Assembly (NCBI RefSeq): GCF_000526335.1
Contig: NZ_JAFW01000001.1
Coordinates: 4,898,001-4,962,000, forward strand
DNA: 64,000 nucleotides
DNA from: Arthrobacter sp. 31Y
Lineage (GTDB): Bacteria; Actinomycetota; Actinomycetes; Actinomycetales; Micrococcaceae
Direction of reading: 5' to 3'
Part shown: positions 1 to 7,343 of the stretch, piece by piece
Layout of the letters: each line of letters opens with the position of its first letter
How positions within the stretch are numbered: the first letter of the stretch is position 1
The notes under the pieces: generated by a model
Database searches by the model: none
Seen by the model: only the letters and a program-made list of their open reading frames with translations
What the model was told of the DNA's origin: nothing
Translations under genes and position numbers: made by a program

Positions 1-290
1 ATGCCATGGAAGTGGTCAACGGCGCCTTTGGCAGTAATGGGGGAGTTGCTACGGATGGTTCGGCCAGGGTCCTTGACGTGGACGGGCAAGCAATTCCCGG
101 GCTGTTCGCCGCGGGAAACACCACGGAGAATGCCTACGCTGCCGGCTATCCGGGAGCCGGGGCCACGCTGGGACCCATCATGACCATGGGGTACCTCGCG
201 GGCCGTGCCATTTCCGGGCAACCCGCCGAATACGTCCCTGCAGTATTCGCAGGTGCCGGTTCCGGTGCTGAATCCGGAGCCGGTGCATGA
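1..290 (+). CDS. FAD-dependent oxidoreductase, C-terminal fragment (5' end outside window)
   Basis: Only the last 95 or so residues are present; the reading frame is open through the left edge. The visible part contains VDGQAIPGLFAAGNTTENAY followed by a glycine-rich stretch (GYPGAGATLGPIMTMGYLAG). This is the usual end of the FAD domain in the fumarate reductase / 3-ketosteroid dehydrogenase / tricarballylate dehydrogenase superfamily, where AAGN contacts the cofactor. The substrate cannot be told from this fragment. The last residues are a short Ala/Gly-rich tail. The TGA stop overlaps the ATG of the next gene by 4 bp, so the two are probably translationally coupled in one catabolic operon with the downstream transporter. 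Confidence 0.75.
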   Translation, partial: AMEVVNGAFGSNGGVATDGSARVLDVDGQAIPGLFAAGNTTENAYAAGYPGAGATLGPIMTMGYLAGRAISGQPAEYVPAVFAGAGSGAESGAGA

Positions 291-577
291 TCCGCCACGC
301 GGTGCTTTTCAAGTTCAAGCCGGATTTCCCGGCAGCGGACAAAGCCGCATGGATCGAAGGCTTGAACCGGATGAAGGGCAACATTCCGGGTCTCCTGAAC
401 CTCACCCATGGAGCGGATGTGCTGCAGCATGATCGTTCTTTCGACTACGCGATCGTGGCCGATTTCAACGCAGTAGAAGACCTTGATGTCTACAACACAC
501 ACCCGCTGCATGAACCGCTCAAGAAGTACTCGTTCCCCAACAGCGAGCAGATCATCGCCGTTGATTTTCCGCTTTAG
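287..577 (+). CDS. Dabb (stress-responsive A/B barrel) family protein
   Basis: A 96-residue protein beginning MIRHAVLFKFKPD, the characteristic first strand of the Dabb fold, with the equally typical DYAIVADFNAVEDLDVYNTH segment in the middle. Dabb proteins are small dimeric ferredoxin-like alpha/beta barrels. Some are cyclases or decarboxylases, but most have no assigned reaction. The ATGA overlap with the upstream flavoprotein gene and the 41-bp gap to the transporter suggest a shared role in using an imported organic compound. That role is inferred from position only. Confidence 0.8.
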   Translation: MIRHAVLFKFKPDFPAADKAAWIEGLNRMKGNIPGLLNLTHGADVLQHDRSFDYAIVADFNAVEDLDVYNTHPLHEPLKKYSFPNSEQIIAVDFPL

Positions 578-618
578 CTTCGGAATTTTCGAAACTGCGC
601 CATTCAAAGGAGAATCGC

Positions 619-2163
619 ATGTCAAGCACAACCCAGCAGCTCCCAACGCTGCGCAAGACACCCGGAAAAGCGGCCCTGGCCTCCTTCCTGGGAAGCACCC
701 TGGAGTACTACGACTTCTTCATCTACGGTTCCGCAGCTGCCTTGGTGTTCGGCCCACTCTTCTTCCCTTCGGATGACCCGGCGGTCGGGCTGATCGGTGC
801 CTTCGCTACTTTCGGGGTGGCCTACGTCGCCCGTCCGGTGGGTGGACTGGTGATGGGCCATTTCGGTGACAAACTGGGCAGGAAGAAGATTCTGCTCATC
901 ACGCTGAGCGTCATGGGACTTGCTTCCCTGGGCATTGGTTTCTTACCCACGTACAGCCAGATCGGCGTCTGGGCTCCCATCCTGCTGGTGGTCGGGCGCC
1001 TGGCGCAGGGCTTTTCCGCCGGTGCCGAATCGGCGGGCGCCTCCACGCTGACCTTGGAACACTCTCCCGAGGGGCGGCGTGGGTTCTTCACCAGCTTTGT
1101 CATGACCGGATATGCCTCAGGGATGGTGCTTGCCACGCTTATTTTCATCCCCGTCGCGGCGCTTCCCACAGAAGCACTCATGAGTTGGGGCTGGCGCGTA
1201 CCTTTCTGGCTTTCCATCGTGGTGCTGGCCATCGCTTACTGGGTGCGGACCCACTTGGATGAAACGCCCGTGTTCGAAGAATCGAAGGAGCGCAAGTCAG
1301 TTGCGCCGATGCCGCTCCGGGAAGTCCTGCGCTTCCAATCGGCAGATGTGGTCCGGGTGGTTGGAATGTCCATCATGTCGGTCATGCAAACCATCTTCAC
1401 CGTCTTCGGCCTGTCCTACGCCACAGGTGCGGCGGGATTCGATAAAGCATCCATTCTCACCGTCAATGCCGTGGCAATCGGACTGTCCATGTTTGTGATG
1501 CCCTTGACCGCCAGAATCTCTGACCGGGTGGGCCGGCGGCCGCTGCTCCTGACAGCGGCCATCGGCTGCTCGGTGACAATCTTCGCCTACTTCGGAGCGT
1601 TGTCCACCGGCAACATCTTCCTGGTCTTCGCCGCGGCGTTCGTCAACATGACGCTGCTCTACTCCTGCTTCAACGGGATCTGGCCCGCCTATTTCGCTGA
1701 ACTCTTTGCTGCCCCCGTCCGCTACTCCGGAATGGCTTTAGGCAACCAGTTGGGCTTGGTGGTTGCCGGATTCGCTCCGTTGATCGCAGGCTTACTCCTC
1801 GGCAAAGGCAGCGACGGATGGCTCCCCGTTGCCTGCTTCGCCGTCGTCTGCATGGTTATCGCAGGCGTAGCTGCCTTCTTCTCCCGTGAGACCGCCAAAA
1901 CACCCATCGAAGATCTCGGGGGACCCTACTGGCGGGGTGTCGCAGCCAGGAACGGGAAACTAGTCACCAGGAGCCTGCAGCGTGTTGCGCACAAACTTTC
2001 CGCTCGGTTCCGCGTAAGCATCAACTATCCGGCTGAACAAGGCCGTACCTTCGGCCCCGGGCCAGTCCGCAGGCAGGAATGCCGGCGGCAGTCCGGGGTC
2101 GAGGTACGGGATGATCCGCCACCGGTCGATGCACTGCACGTAAGCAGCGAAAGCTTCAGGTGA
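619..2163 (+). CDS. MFS transporter, metabolite:H+ symporter (MHS) type
   Basis: A polytopic membrane protein with the signatures of the MHS branch of the major facilitator superfamily: FLGSTLEYYDFFIYG at the first helix, then GHFGDKLGRKK (the loop 2-3 motif), RLAQGFSAGAE and RISDRVGRRP. Family members import organic acids, betaine or shikimate with protons. The ATG follows an AAAGGAGA ribosome site. The frame runs to 514 residues, while relatives are usually about 430-450. The last 70 or so residues are not membrane-like and lie antisense to the end of the PaaX-type gene. An out-of-frame TAG at 1961-1963 would end the protein at the normal length if one base were inserted or deleted, so the annotated 3' end is uncertain. 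Substrate unknown. Confidence 0.85.
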   Translation: MSSTTQQLPTLRKTPGKAALASFLGSTLEYYDFFIYGSAAALVFGPLFFPSDDPAVGLIGAFATFGVAYVARPVGGLVMGHFGDKLGRKKILLITLSVMGLASLGIGFLPTYSQIGVWAPILLVVGRLAQGFSAGAESAGASTLTLEHSPEGRRGFFTSFVMTGYASGMVLATLIFIPVAALPTEALMSWGWRVPFWLSIVVLAIAYWVRTHLDETPVFEESKERKSVAPMPLREVLRFQSADVVRVVGMSIMSVMQTIFTVFGLSYATGAAGFDKASILTVNAVAIGLSMFVMPLTARISDRVGRRPLLLTAAIGCSVTIFAYFGALSTGNIFLVFAAAFVNMTLLYSCFNGIWPAYFAELFAAPVRYSGMALGNQLGLVVAGFAPLIAGLLLGKGSDGWLPVACFAVVCMVIAGVAAFFSRETAKTPIEDLGGPYWRGVAARNGKLVTRSLQRVAHKLSARFRVSINYPAEQGRTFGPGPVRRQECRRQSGVEVRDDPPPVDALHVSSESFR

Positions 2164-2847
2164 TGGCTCCACGGAGTGGCCGGCGTGCAGCGGAACTTCG
2201 GCACTGTTCCCACTGCCTGTCCCGTTTCCGCTGCCTGTCCCGTGCTCGCGGACGAAGTCCCTGTGGAGTTCAGCCACTGCGTCCAAGTCCCACCACTTGG
2301 ATGCGGCGTCCTGAAGGCTGCCGCCCACGAGTGGTGTTTCCGTGACGAAGATGGTGGCCATGGCCCGCAGCTCCAGATCTGCGAGAATTTCTTCCACCTC
2401 CAGGCGCAGCGAATCGGGGCAGATCCACAGTCCGGCAGCCACCGTACCGCAACCGATCCAGTGGAGCCTGCGCCGTAACTGATGCCGTTTCTCGCGTTCC
2501 GTCTCCGGGATGGAGAAGGAAATAAGGCACCACGGATCTGTTTCCGACATACTTCTCGGGTTGTAGATCCTGCGGTCGCCGCGAGCCAGCATGGTTGCGG
2601 CGCCATCGGTCAGCGTGAACCCGGGTACGCCATCGCGGGATTCCTGCAGCACCACATCTTTCTTTCGAAGCCGGCCCAGGGCAGTCCGGGTAACTGTCCC
2701 GGATGTGCCCAGGGCTTCCATGAGGGTCACTATGTCCTTGGTGGACATCCAACCACCGGCATCGCGCAGGTACAGGCCGATGACGGTGCGAAGCAACGAC
2801 GTTGTACTCCCGGGGCGGGAGTCCATGTCATCAAGGACGGCACTCAT
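1960..2847 (-). CDS. PaaX-like transcriptional regulator
   Basis: A 295-residue protein with an N-terminal winged-helix region (SLLRTVIGLYLRDAGGWMS...TVTRTALGRLRKKDVV) followed by the PaaX-type central and C-terminal domains. PaaX represses phenylacetate catabolism in proteobacteria, and actinobacterial relatives sit next to various aromatic operons. The frame is open further upstream to 3012, but that part is antisense-like coding inside kynU. The ATG at 2847, 7 bp after the kynU stop, gives a normal PaaX start; codon 8 (also ATG) is an alternative. Last gene of the kynA-kynU operon, it is the obvious candidate regulator of it. Its 3' end overlaps the convergent transporter frame by about 200 bp. 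Confidence 0.8.
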   Translation of the reverse strand: MSAVLDDMDSRPGSTTSLLRTVIGLYLRDAGGWMSTKDIVTLMEALGTSGTVTRTALGRLRKKDVVLQESRDGVPGFTLTDGAATMLARGDRRIYNPRSMSETDPWCLISFSIPETEREKRHQLRRRLHWIGCGTVAAGLWICPDSLRLEVEEILADLELRAMATIFVTETPLVGGSLQDAASKWWDLDAVAELHRDFVREHGTGSGNGTGSGNSAEVPLHAGHSVEPSPEAFAAYVQCIDRWRIIPYLDPGLPPAFLPADWPGAEGTALFSRIVDAYAEPSGKFVRNTLQAPGD

Positions 2848-2854
2848 TTCCGGC

Positions 2855-4093
2855 TCACAGTAGTTCCGAGAGGGCGTCGCGGATGGCTGTGACTCCCAAC
2901 TCAACCTCGGCATAGCTAGTGCTAAGTGGTGACAGGCCAATGCGAAGGCCGTGCGGGGGACGGAAGTCCGGGATGACACCCTTTTCCCAGAGCTTGGACG
3001 TGACGTCAGCAAAGACCGGGTGGTCCACGGTGATGTGTGAGCCGCGCTCGGCAGGATTCCGGGGACTCACGATTTCCGCGCCGAGGGGCACCAGGTGCTG
3101 CTCGGACAGGGCGATCGCGTATTCGGTGAGCTTGATGGACTTCTCGCGCACGGCATCCATTCCCACTGACGCGATCAATTCCAGCATGTCCTTCATTGGC
3201 TGCATGGCCAGCACCGGAGGTGTTCCGGTGATGAACCTGCGGATGCCTTGCGCGGGCTTGTACGACTCCGTCATTCCGAACGGGTTGTCCGCACCCATCC
3301 AACCCCAAATGGGCTGCTGCAAACGAGCCTGCTGCGAGGCGTTGACGTAAGCGAAAGCGGGCGAGCCAGGCCCGCCGTTGAGGTATTTGTAGGTGCAGCC
3401 AACTGCGAGGTCCACGCCCCACTCGTCAAGTTCCATGGGCACTGAACCCACGGAATGGCACAGGTCCCACAGCATCAGTGCGCCAGCCTGGTGCACCTTG
3501 GCTGTAATTCCTTTGGCGTCGGCCAGAAACCCGGAGCGGTAGGCCACATGGCTGAGGACCACCACGGCCGTCCGCTCACCCAGCAGTCCATCCAGGTCTT
3601 CGGCACTTACACCGCTGGCAGGGTTCGCGGCGATCCACTTGATGCTGGCACCGCGCTCCTTGGCGATGCCCTCGATGATGAACCGGTCCGTGGGGAAGTT
3701 GTCGCGGTCAATGATGATTTCGTCGCGATCCGGCTGGGCATCCACGGCTGCGCGGATCATCTTGTAGAGCATCACCGAGGTGGAGTCACCCACTGTGGTC
3801 TGTCCCGGAGCGGCCCCCAGGGCCACTTCACCGATGCGGTCTCCCACCGTGGTGGGCTCGTCCATCCATTGCTCGTCCCACCCGCGGATGAGGCGGCTGC
3901 CCCAGGCGTCGTGGACGAATGAGGCCAGATGCCCGGAGGTGACCTTCAGCGGGCGGCCAAGAGAGTTGCCATCCAAATATGAGACGAGTTGATCAGCGTC
4001 GGGCGTGTGGAAAGCATCGCGTTGGGCGGCGAGGGGATCAGCGGCGTCCAACTCGGCCGACGTCGGCTTTTGGGTCTGTTGTGTTGTGGTCAT
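2855..4093 (-). CDS. kynU: Kynureninase
   Basis: A 412-residue PLP enzyme of the kynureninase family. It cleaves kynurenine (or 3-hydroxykynurenine) to anthranilate (or 3-hydroxyanthranilate) and alanine. Visible features are YLDGNSLGRPL near the N-terminus, the IIIDRDNFPTDR segment, LWDLCHSVGSVPM with the PLP-contacting Asp, and GCTYKYLNGGPG, whose Lys236 is the expected Schiff-base lysine. AAGGAG lies upstream of the ATG. It follows kynA by 46 bp on the same strand, so the two steps are probably transcribed together. No formamidase or kynurenine monooxygenase gene is in the window. Confidence 0.96.
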   Translation of the reverse strand: MTTTQQTQKPTSAELDAADPLAAQRDAFHTPDADQLVSYLDGNSLGRPLKVTSGHLASFVHDAWGSRLIRGWDEQWMDEPTTVGDRIGEVALGAAPGQTTVGDSTSVMLYKMIRAAVDAQPDRDEIIIDRDNFPTDRFIIEGIAKERGASIKWIAANPASGVSAEDLDGLLGERTAVVVLSHVAYRSGFLADAKGITAKVHQAGALMLWDLCHSVGSVPMELDEWGVDLAVGCTYKYLNGGPGSPAFAYVNASQQARLQQPIWGWMGADNPFGMTESYKPAQGIRRFITGTPPVLAMQPMKDMLELIASVGMDAVREKSIKLTEYAIALSEQHLVPLGAEIVSPRNPAERGSHITVDHPVFADVTSKLWEKGVIPDFRPPHGLRIGLSPLSTSYAEVELGVTAIRDALSELL

Positions 4094-4139
4094 GGTTTCT
4101 CCTTCGGAAGTCTTGGGCGCCAGGGTCCGGGCGGTGCGG

Positions 4140-5009
4140 TTAGTTGCCGATCTCGGTTCGGACGGCGTACAGCTCGGGGAAGAACGTGAGGTCCAAGGCC
4201 CGCTTCAGGAAGTCCACTCCCGAGGAACCGCCGGTGCCTACCTTGAAGCCGATTGTGCGCTGGACTGTCCGGAGGTGGCGGAACCGCCAGGCTTGGAAGT
4301 TGTCCTCAATATCCACCAGGTCCTCGCAGGCTTCGTAAAGGCCCCAAGGGGTACCGTCCGATTCGTAGATCTGCTGGAATATGGGGACGAGGTCTTGACG
4401 GAAAGTCCACGGTTCGCTGGTGTCCCGGTCCAGAATGTCGGCAGGGATGTCATAACCGGCCCGAGCCAGGACTTTCAGGAACGCGTCGTACAACGTGGGC
4501 TCCTCCAGGAGCGTACTGAGCAACGCGTGTGCTTCGGGTTCGCTTTCAAAGACGCGCAGCATCCCGCGATTCTTGTTGCCCAACAGAAATTCCACGCCGC
4601 GGTATTGATACGACTGGAAGCCGGACGAGCTCCCCAGGAAGCCGCGGAACTGGGCGTATTCGCGGGGGGTAAGAGTTCCGAGTACGGACCATTGCTCGGT
4701 CATGGTTCGTTGGATGGCCTTGACGCGGGCGATGCACTTGAGTGCCTTGCCCAGGTTGTCGGCGTCGAAAAGCCGCCGGGCCTCCAGCAATTCATGCAGG
4801 ACCAGCTTCAACCAGAGCTCACTGGTCTGGTGCTGAATGATGAACAGCAACTCATCGTGGTGTTCGGGTTCGCTGAGAGGGTGCTGGGAGCTGAGCAGAC
4901 GGTCAAGGTCCAGATACCCGCCGTAAGACATTGCATTCCGGAAATCGGTGCGGACGGTGTCTTCGATGTCACGGACGCTTTGGGCGGAATGGACTGTGGG
5001 CTTTTCCAT
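4140..5009 (-). CDS. kynA: Tryptophan 2,3-dioxygenase
   Basis: A 289-residue heme dioxygenase that opens the indole ring of L-tryptophan to give N-formylkynurenine, the first step of the kynurenine pathway. It has the family segment HHDELLFIIQHQTSELWLKL near residues 50-70 (substrate site, His51 region), RGFLGSSSGFQSYQYR (substrate carboxylate and propionate contacts) and PWTFRQDLVP toward the C-terminus. Length is normal for bacterial enzymes. First gene of the minus-strand operon kynA-kynU-paaX-like. The start codon lies 6 nt after a good -10 element, which suggests a leaderless mRNA. Confidence 0.96.
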   Translation of the reverse strand: MEKPTVHSAQSVRDIEDTVRTDFRNAMSYGGYLDLDRLLSSQHPLSEPEHHDELLFIIQHQTSELWLKLVLHELLEARRLFDADNLGKALKCIARVKAIQRTMTEQWSVLGTLTPREYAQFRGFLGSSSGFQSYQYRGVEFLLGNKNRGMLRVFESEPEAHALLSTLLEEPTLYDAFLKVLARAGYDIPADILDRDTSEPWTFRQDLVPIFQQIYESDGTPWGLYEACEDLVDIEDNFQAWRFRHLRTVQRTIGFKVGTGGSSGVDFLKRALDLTFFPELYAVRTEIGN

Positions 5010-5015
5010 GCTCCG

Positions 5016-5043
5016 AGAATATCACTTACATGACGCACGTCAA
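5016..5043 (-). promoter_or_regulatory. kynA promoter with a candidate operator
   Basis: On the minus strand TTGACG (5038-5043) and TATTCT (5016-5021) are separated by 16 bp, and the kynA ATG begins 6 nt after the -10. The inverted repeat TGACG-CA-CGTCA at 5031-5042 overlaps the -35 and the spacer, a good place for a repressor to act. The PaaX-like product of the same operon is the likely binder; that is inference. Confidence 0.6.
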
Positions 5044-5095
5044 GAGATTGATTCACGGTGGATTCCGGACGGAACTGTGCGGCAAAGTTCTCGCG

Positions 5096-5101
5096 TAGTC
5101 T
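5096..5101 (+). promoter_or_regulatory. -10 element of the HAD-like gene
   Basis: TAGTCT, 22 nt before the chosen ATG. It would give a short leader that contains the GGGGGAG ribosome site. Confidence 0.4.
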
Positions 5102-5123
5102 GAGGCTCAAAGGGGGAGTGGCC

Positions 5124-5642
5124 ATGAATTCCAGCAAAAGCACCGTCGCGCCGGTGTCCGTTTATCTTGACGTCGACGGCGTGGTGAACCCCTTCAGTCC
5201 TCAGGGAACCACCGACTGGGGCAGCGAATGGACCTTTGCTGACGCCGGAATCCTCGATGTCGCCTTTGCTCCCGAGGCTGTGGCCGAACTCAATGACCTT
5301 GCCCGGCACCCCCATGCTCGATTTGTGTGGTTGACCACGTGGGAAGGGCTCGCGCCGGAGTTCCTTTGCCCCGCCATTGGCCTGAACGGACAGGACTGGC
5401 CGGTGCTTTCCAGCGTGGGCTGGGATGAAGGCCCTGAATGGTGGAAGTTGACAGCCCTTCAAAAGGATCTGGCCAGTGCCTGCAGCGAGCGGATCATTTG
5501 GCTTGACGACCAACTCAGCCAGGAGTCAGACGCCCGATCCTGGGCCGAATACCAGCAAGACCGTGTGCTTTGCATCTCACCGGATCCCCGCAAGGGTCTT
5601 TCCCGTCGCGACCTCGCGGCTGTCAAGGCTTATCTGGGGTGA
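5124..5642 (+). CDS. HAD-like hydrolase domain protein
   Basis: A 172-residue protein opening with VYLDVDGVVNPF (Asp16 and Asp18), the nucleophile motif of haloacid dehalogenase-fold phosphatases, followed by HARFVWLTTWE and later IIWLDDQLSQES, which would supply the acidic metal site. The pattern resembles the HAD domain found in 'Swiss Army knife' RNA-repair proteins. A specific substrate cannot be given. The frame is open back to 5058, but the ATG at 5124 is preceded by AAGGGGGAG at good distance and starts right before the fold. Monocistronic, divergent from kynA. Confidence 0.7.
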   Translation: MNSSKSTVAPVSVYLDVDGVVNPFSPQGTTDWGSEWTFADAGILDVAFAPEAVAELNDLARHPHARFVWLTTWEGLAPEFLCPAIGLNGQDWPVLSSVGWDEGPEWWKLTALQKDLASACSERIIWLDDQLSQESDARSWAEYQQDRVLCISPDPRKGLSRRDLAAVKAYLG

Positions 5643-5823
5643 ACCGGAGCCCCGGCACGTTTGTCCGCTCACCGGATGGCACGTAGGATTCTTAAGGTTT
5701 CAAGCCCGCCGGAGTGAATATCGCAAGCCGAGTCAGTTGAACACTTGCTGAACTATGCTGTGGATGGCAGGTATGGGGAAGTGAAACTGCTGAACGTCGT
5801 CGACTCTGCAGATTGGGCAACAG

Positions 5824-7029
5824 GTGGATATCACCTTCATGGTCGCGCTGGTAATAGCGTTGGCCCTATTCTTTGACTTCACCAACGGGTTTCACGACAC
5901 TGCCAACGCGATGGCCACGCCCATCGCGACGGGGGCGATCAAGCCCAAGACAGCTGTAGCCCTGGCGGCCGTGCTCAACCTCGTCGGCGCATTCCTGTCC
6001 ACGGAAGTGGCCAAGACCATCTCCGGTGGACTGATCCGGGAAGGGTCGGACGGCATCCACATCACGCCGGACATCATCTTCGCCGGCCTCATGGGGGCTG
6101 TTCTATGGAACATGATCACTTGGCTCAAGGGCCTGCCATCAAGTTCATCGCATGCCCTGTTTGGTGGCCTCATCGGCGCAGCAGTGGTGGGCATCGGCTT
6201 CCACTCCATCAACTTCGAGACGGTGCTGCAGAAGGTGATTCTTCCCGCCCTCTTCGCGCCGCTCATTGCAGGCCTCGTGGCGTACATCTGCACCCGCCTC
6301 GCCTACGCCCTGACCTCACGGCACGATCCCGAGACAGGCGACAAACTCACGCAGAAACGGGGCGGCTTCCGCACCGGACAGATTTTCACATCAAGCCTGG
6401 TGGCCCTCGCGCACGGAACGAACGACGCCCAGAAGACCATGGGCATCATCACCCTCGTGCTCATCGCAGGGGGGACACAGGCGCCGGGCAGCGGTCCGCA
6501 GTTCTGGGTTATCGCAGCTTGTGCTTTCGCCATCGCCATCGGTACGTATGCAGGTGGCTGGCGCATCATCCGCACCATGGGCTCAGGCCTCACTGAGGTC
6601 AAGCCGGCACAGGGTTTCTCCGCTGAAACCAGCACTGCCTCGGCCATCCTCGCCTCATCCCACCTGGGCTTCGCCCTTTCCACCACACAGGTCGCCTCCG
6701 GCTCAGTCATCGGCTCGGGCCTTGGCCGCAAGGGAACGTCTGTTCGCTGGGGCACGGCCGGCAAGATTGCCCTGGGTTGGCTGTTCACGCTGCCGGCCTC
6801 GGCCATCGTCGGTGCACTGACGGCCCTCCTTGTGAGCATCGGCGTCGTAGGCGTCATCATCGCCGCAGTGGTGGGCACTAGCGCGGTCCTGTTCATGTTC
6901 GTCGTGTCCCGCAAATCGCACGTCGGCCACCACAACGCCGTCGAAGTTGAAGAAGCCGGCCACGCCGTGCGGTTCCGCAAGAAGAAGAAAACCCGAAAGA
7001 CCACCCCTAGCGAGGATGTGCAGCGATGA
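5824..7029 (+). CDS. pit: Inorganic phosphate transporter, PiT family
   Basis: A 401-residue membrane protein with about ten hydrophobic segments and the duplicated PiT signature: FDFTNGFHDTANAMATPIATGA near the N-terminus and ALAHGTNDAQKTMGII in the second half. PiT proteins are low-affinity phosphate-metal:H+ symporters. The start is GTG; upstream in-frame ATG codons are cut off by stops. The C-terminal tail is charged and lysine-rich, so probably cytoplasmic. The TGA overlaps the ATG of the next small gene by 4 bp. No PhoU-like (DUF47) partner gene is adjacent, unlike many PiT loci. Confidence 0.93.
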   Translation: MDITFMVALVIALALFFDFTNGFHDTANAMATPIATGAIKPKTAVALAAVLNLVGAFLSTEVAKTISGGLIREGSDGIHITPDIIFAGLMGAVLWNMITWLKGLPSSSSHALFGGLIGAAVVGIGFHSINFETVLQKVILPALFAPLIAGLVAYICTRLAYALTSRHDPETGDKLTQKRGGFRTGQIFTSSLVALAHGTNDAQKTMGIITLVLIAGGTQAPGSGPQFWVIAACAFAIAIGTYAGGWRIIRTMGSGLTEVKPAQGFSAETSTASAILASSHLGFALSTTQVASGSVIGSGLGRKGTSVRWGTAGKIALGWLFTLPASAIVGALTALLVSIGVVGVIIAAVVGTSAVLFMFVVSRKSHVGHHNAVEVEEAGHAVRFRKKKKTRKTTPSEDVQR

Positions 7030-7247
7030 AATGGTTGGAATTGCTGCAGGTAGGCGGAGTCACCCTCGTGGCCGCGGTGACTTTGGTGGTGCTCTATTCG
7101 TTGGGTGTTCGCCTCACTGCCATTGCCGGTGATGCCGAGCAAAAGTCGCCCGTTTTGGTGCGCTCCCTGGCCTACGTCTGCTTTGCTTTCTGCGCAGCCG
7201 CAGTCCTCTTTGGCATCTACCTGATTGTGCCTTACTTCGGAAAGTAG
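7026..7247 (+). CDS. Small two-helix membrane protein coupled to PiT
   Basis: A 73-residue protein with two hydrophobic helices (roughly residues 8-28 and 45-68) separated by a short polar loop (RLTAIAGDAEQKSPV). It overlaps the phosphate transporter gene by ATGA, so it is probably made by translational coupling at matched amounts. I recognise no named family. The arrangement suggests an accessory subunit or regulator of the transporter; that is inference. Confidence 0.65.
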   Translation: MKWLELLQVGGVTLVAAVTLVVLYSLGVRLTAIAGDAEQKSPVLVRSLAYVCFAFCAAAVLFGIYLIVPYFGK

Positions 7248-7343
7248 CTGCCTTTCTGGCCGTCAGGGCTTCCGGGGAGAATAATCAGCAGTGTGGTTAT
7301 GCACATAGCTGCGTGATTCTGATCCGGCAGATACGGGGCCGTC

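Noticed and set aside
2848-3012. Longer N-terminus for the PaaX-like protein (start at 3012)
   Set aside because: The extra 55 codons lie inside kynU in another frame and do not resemble PaaX; ATG 2847 gives the normal length.
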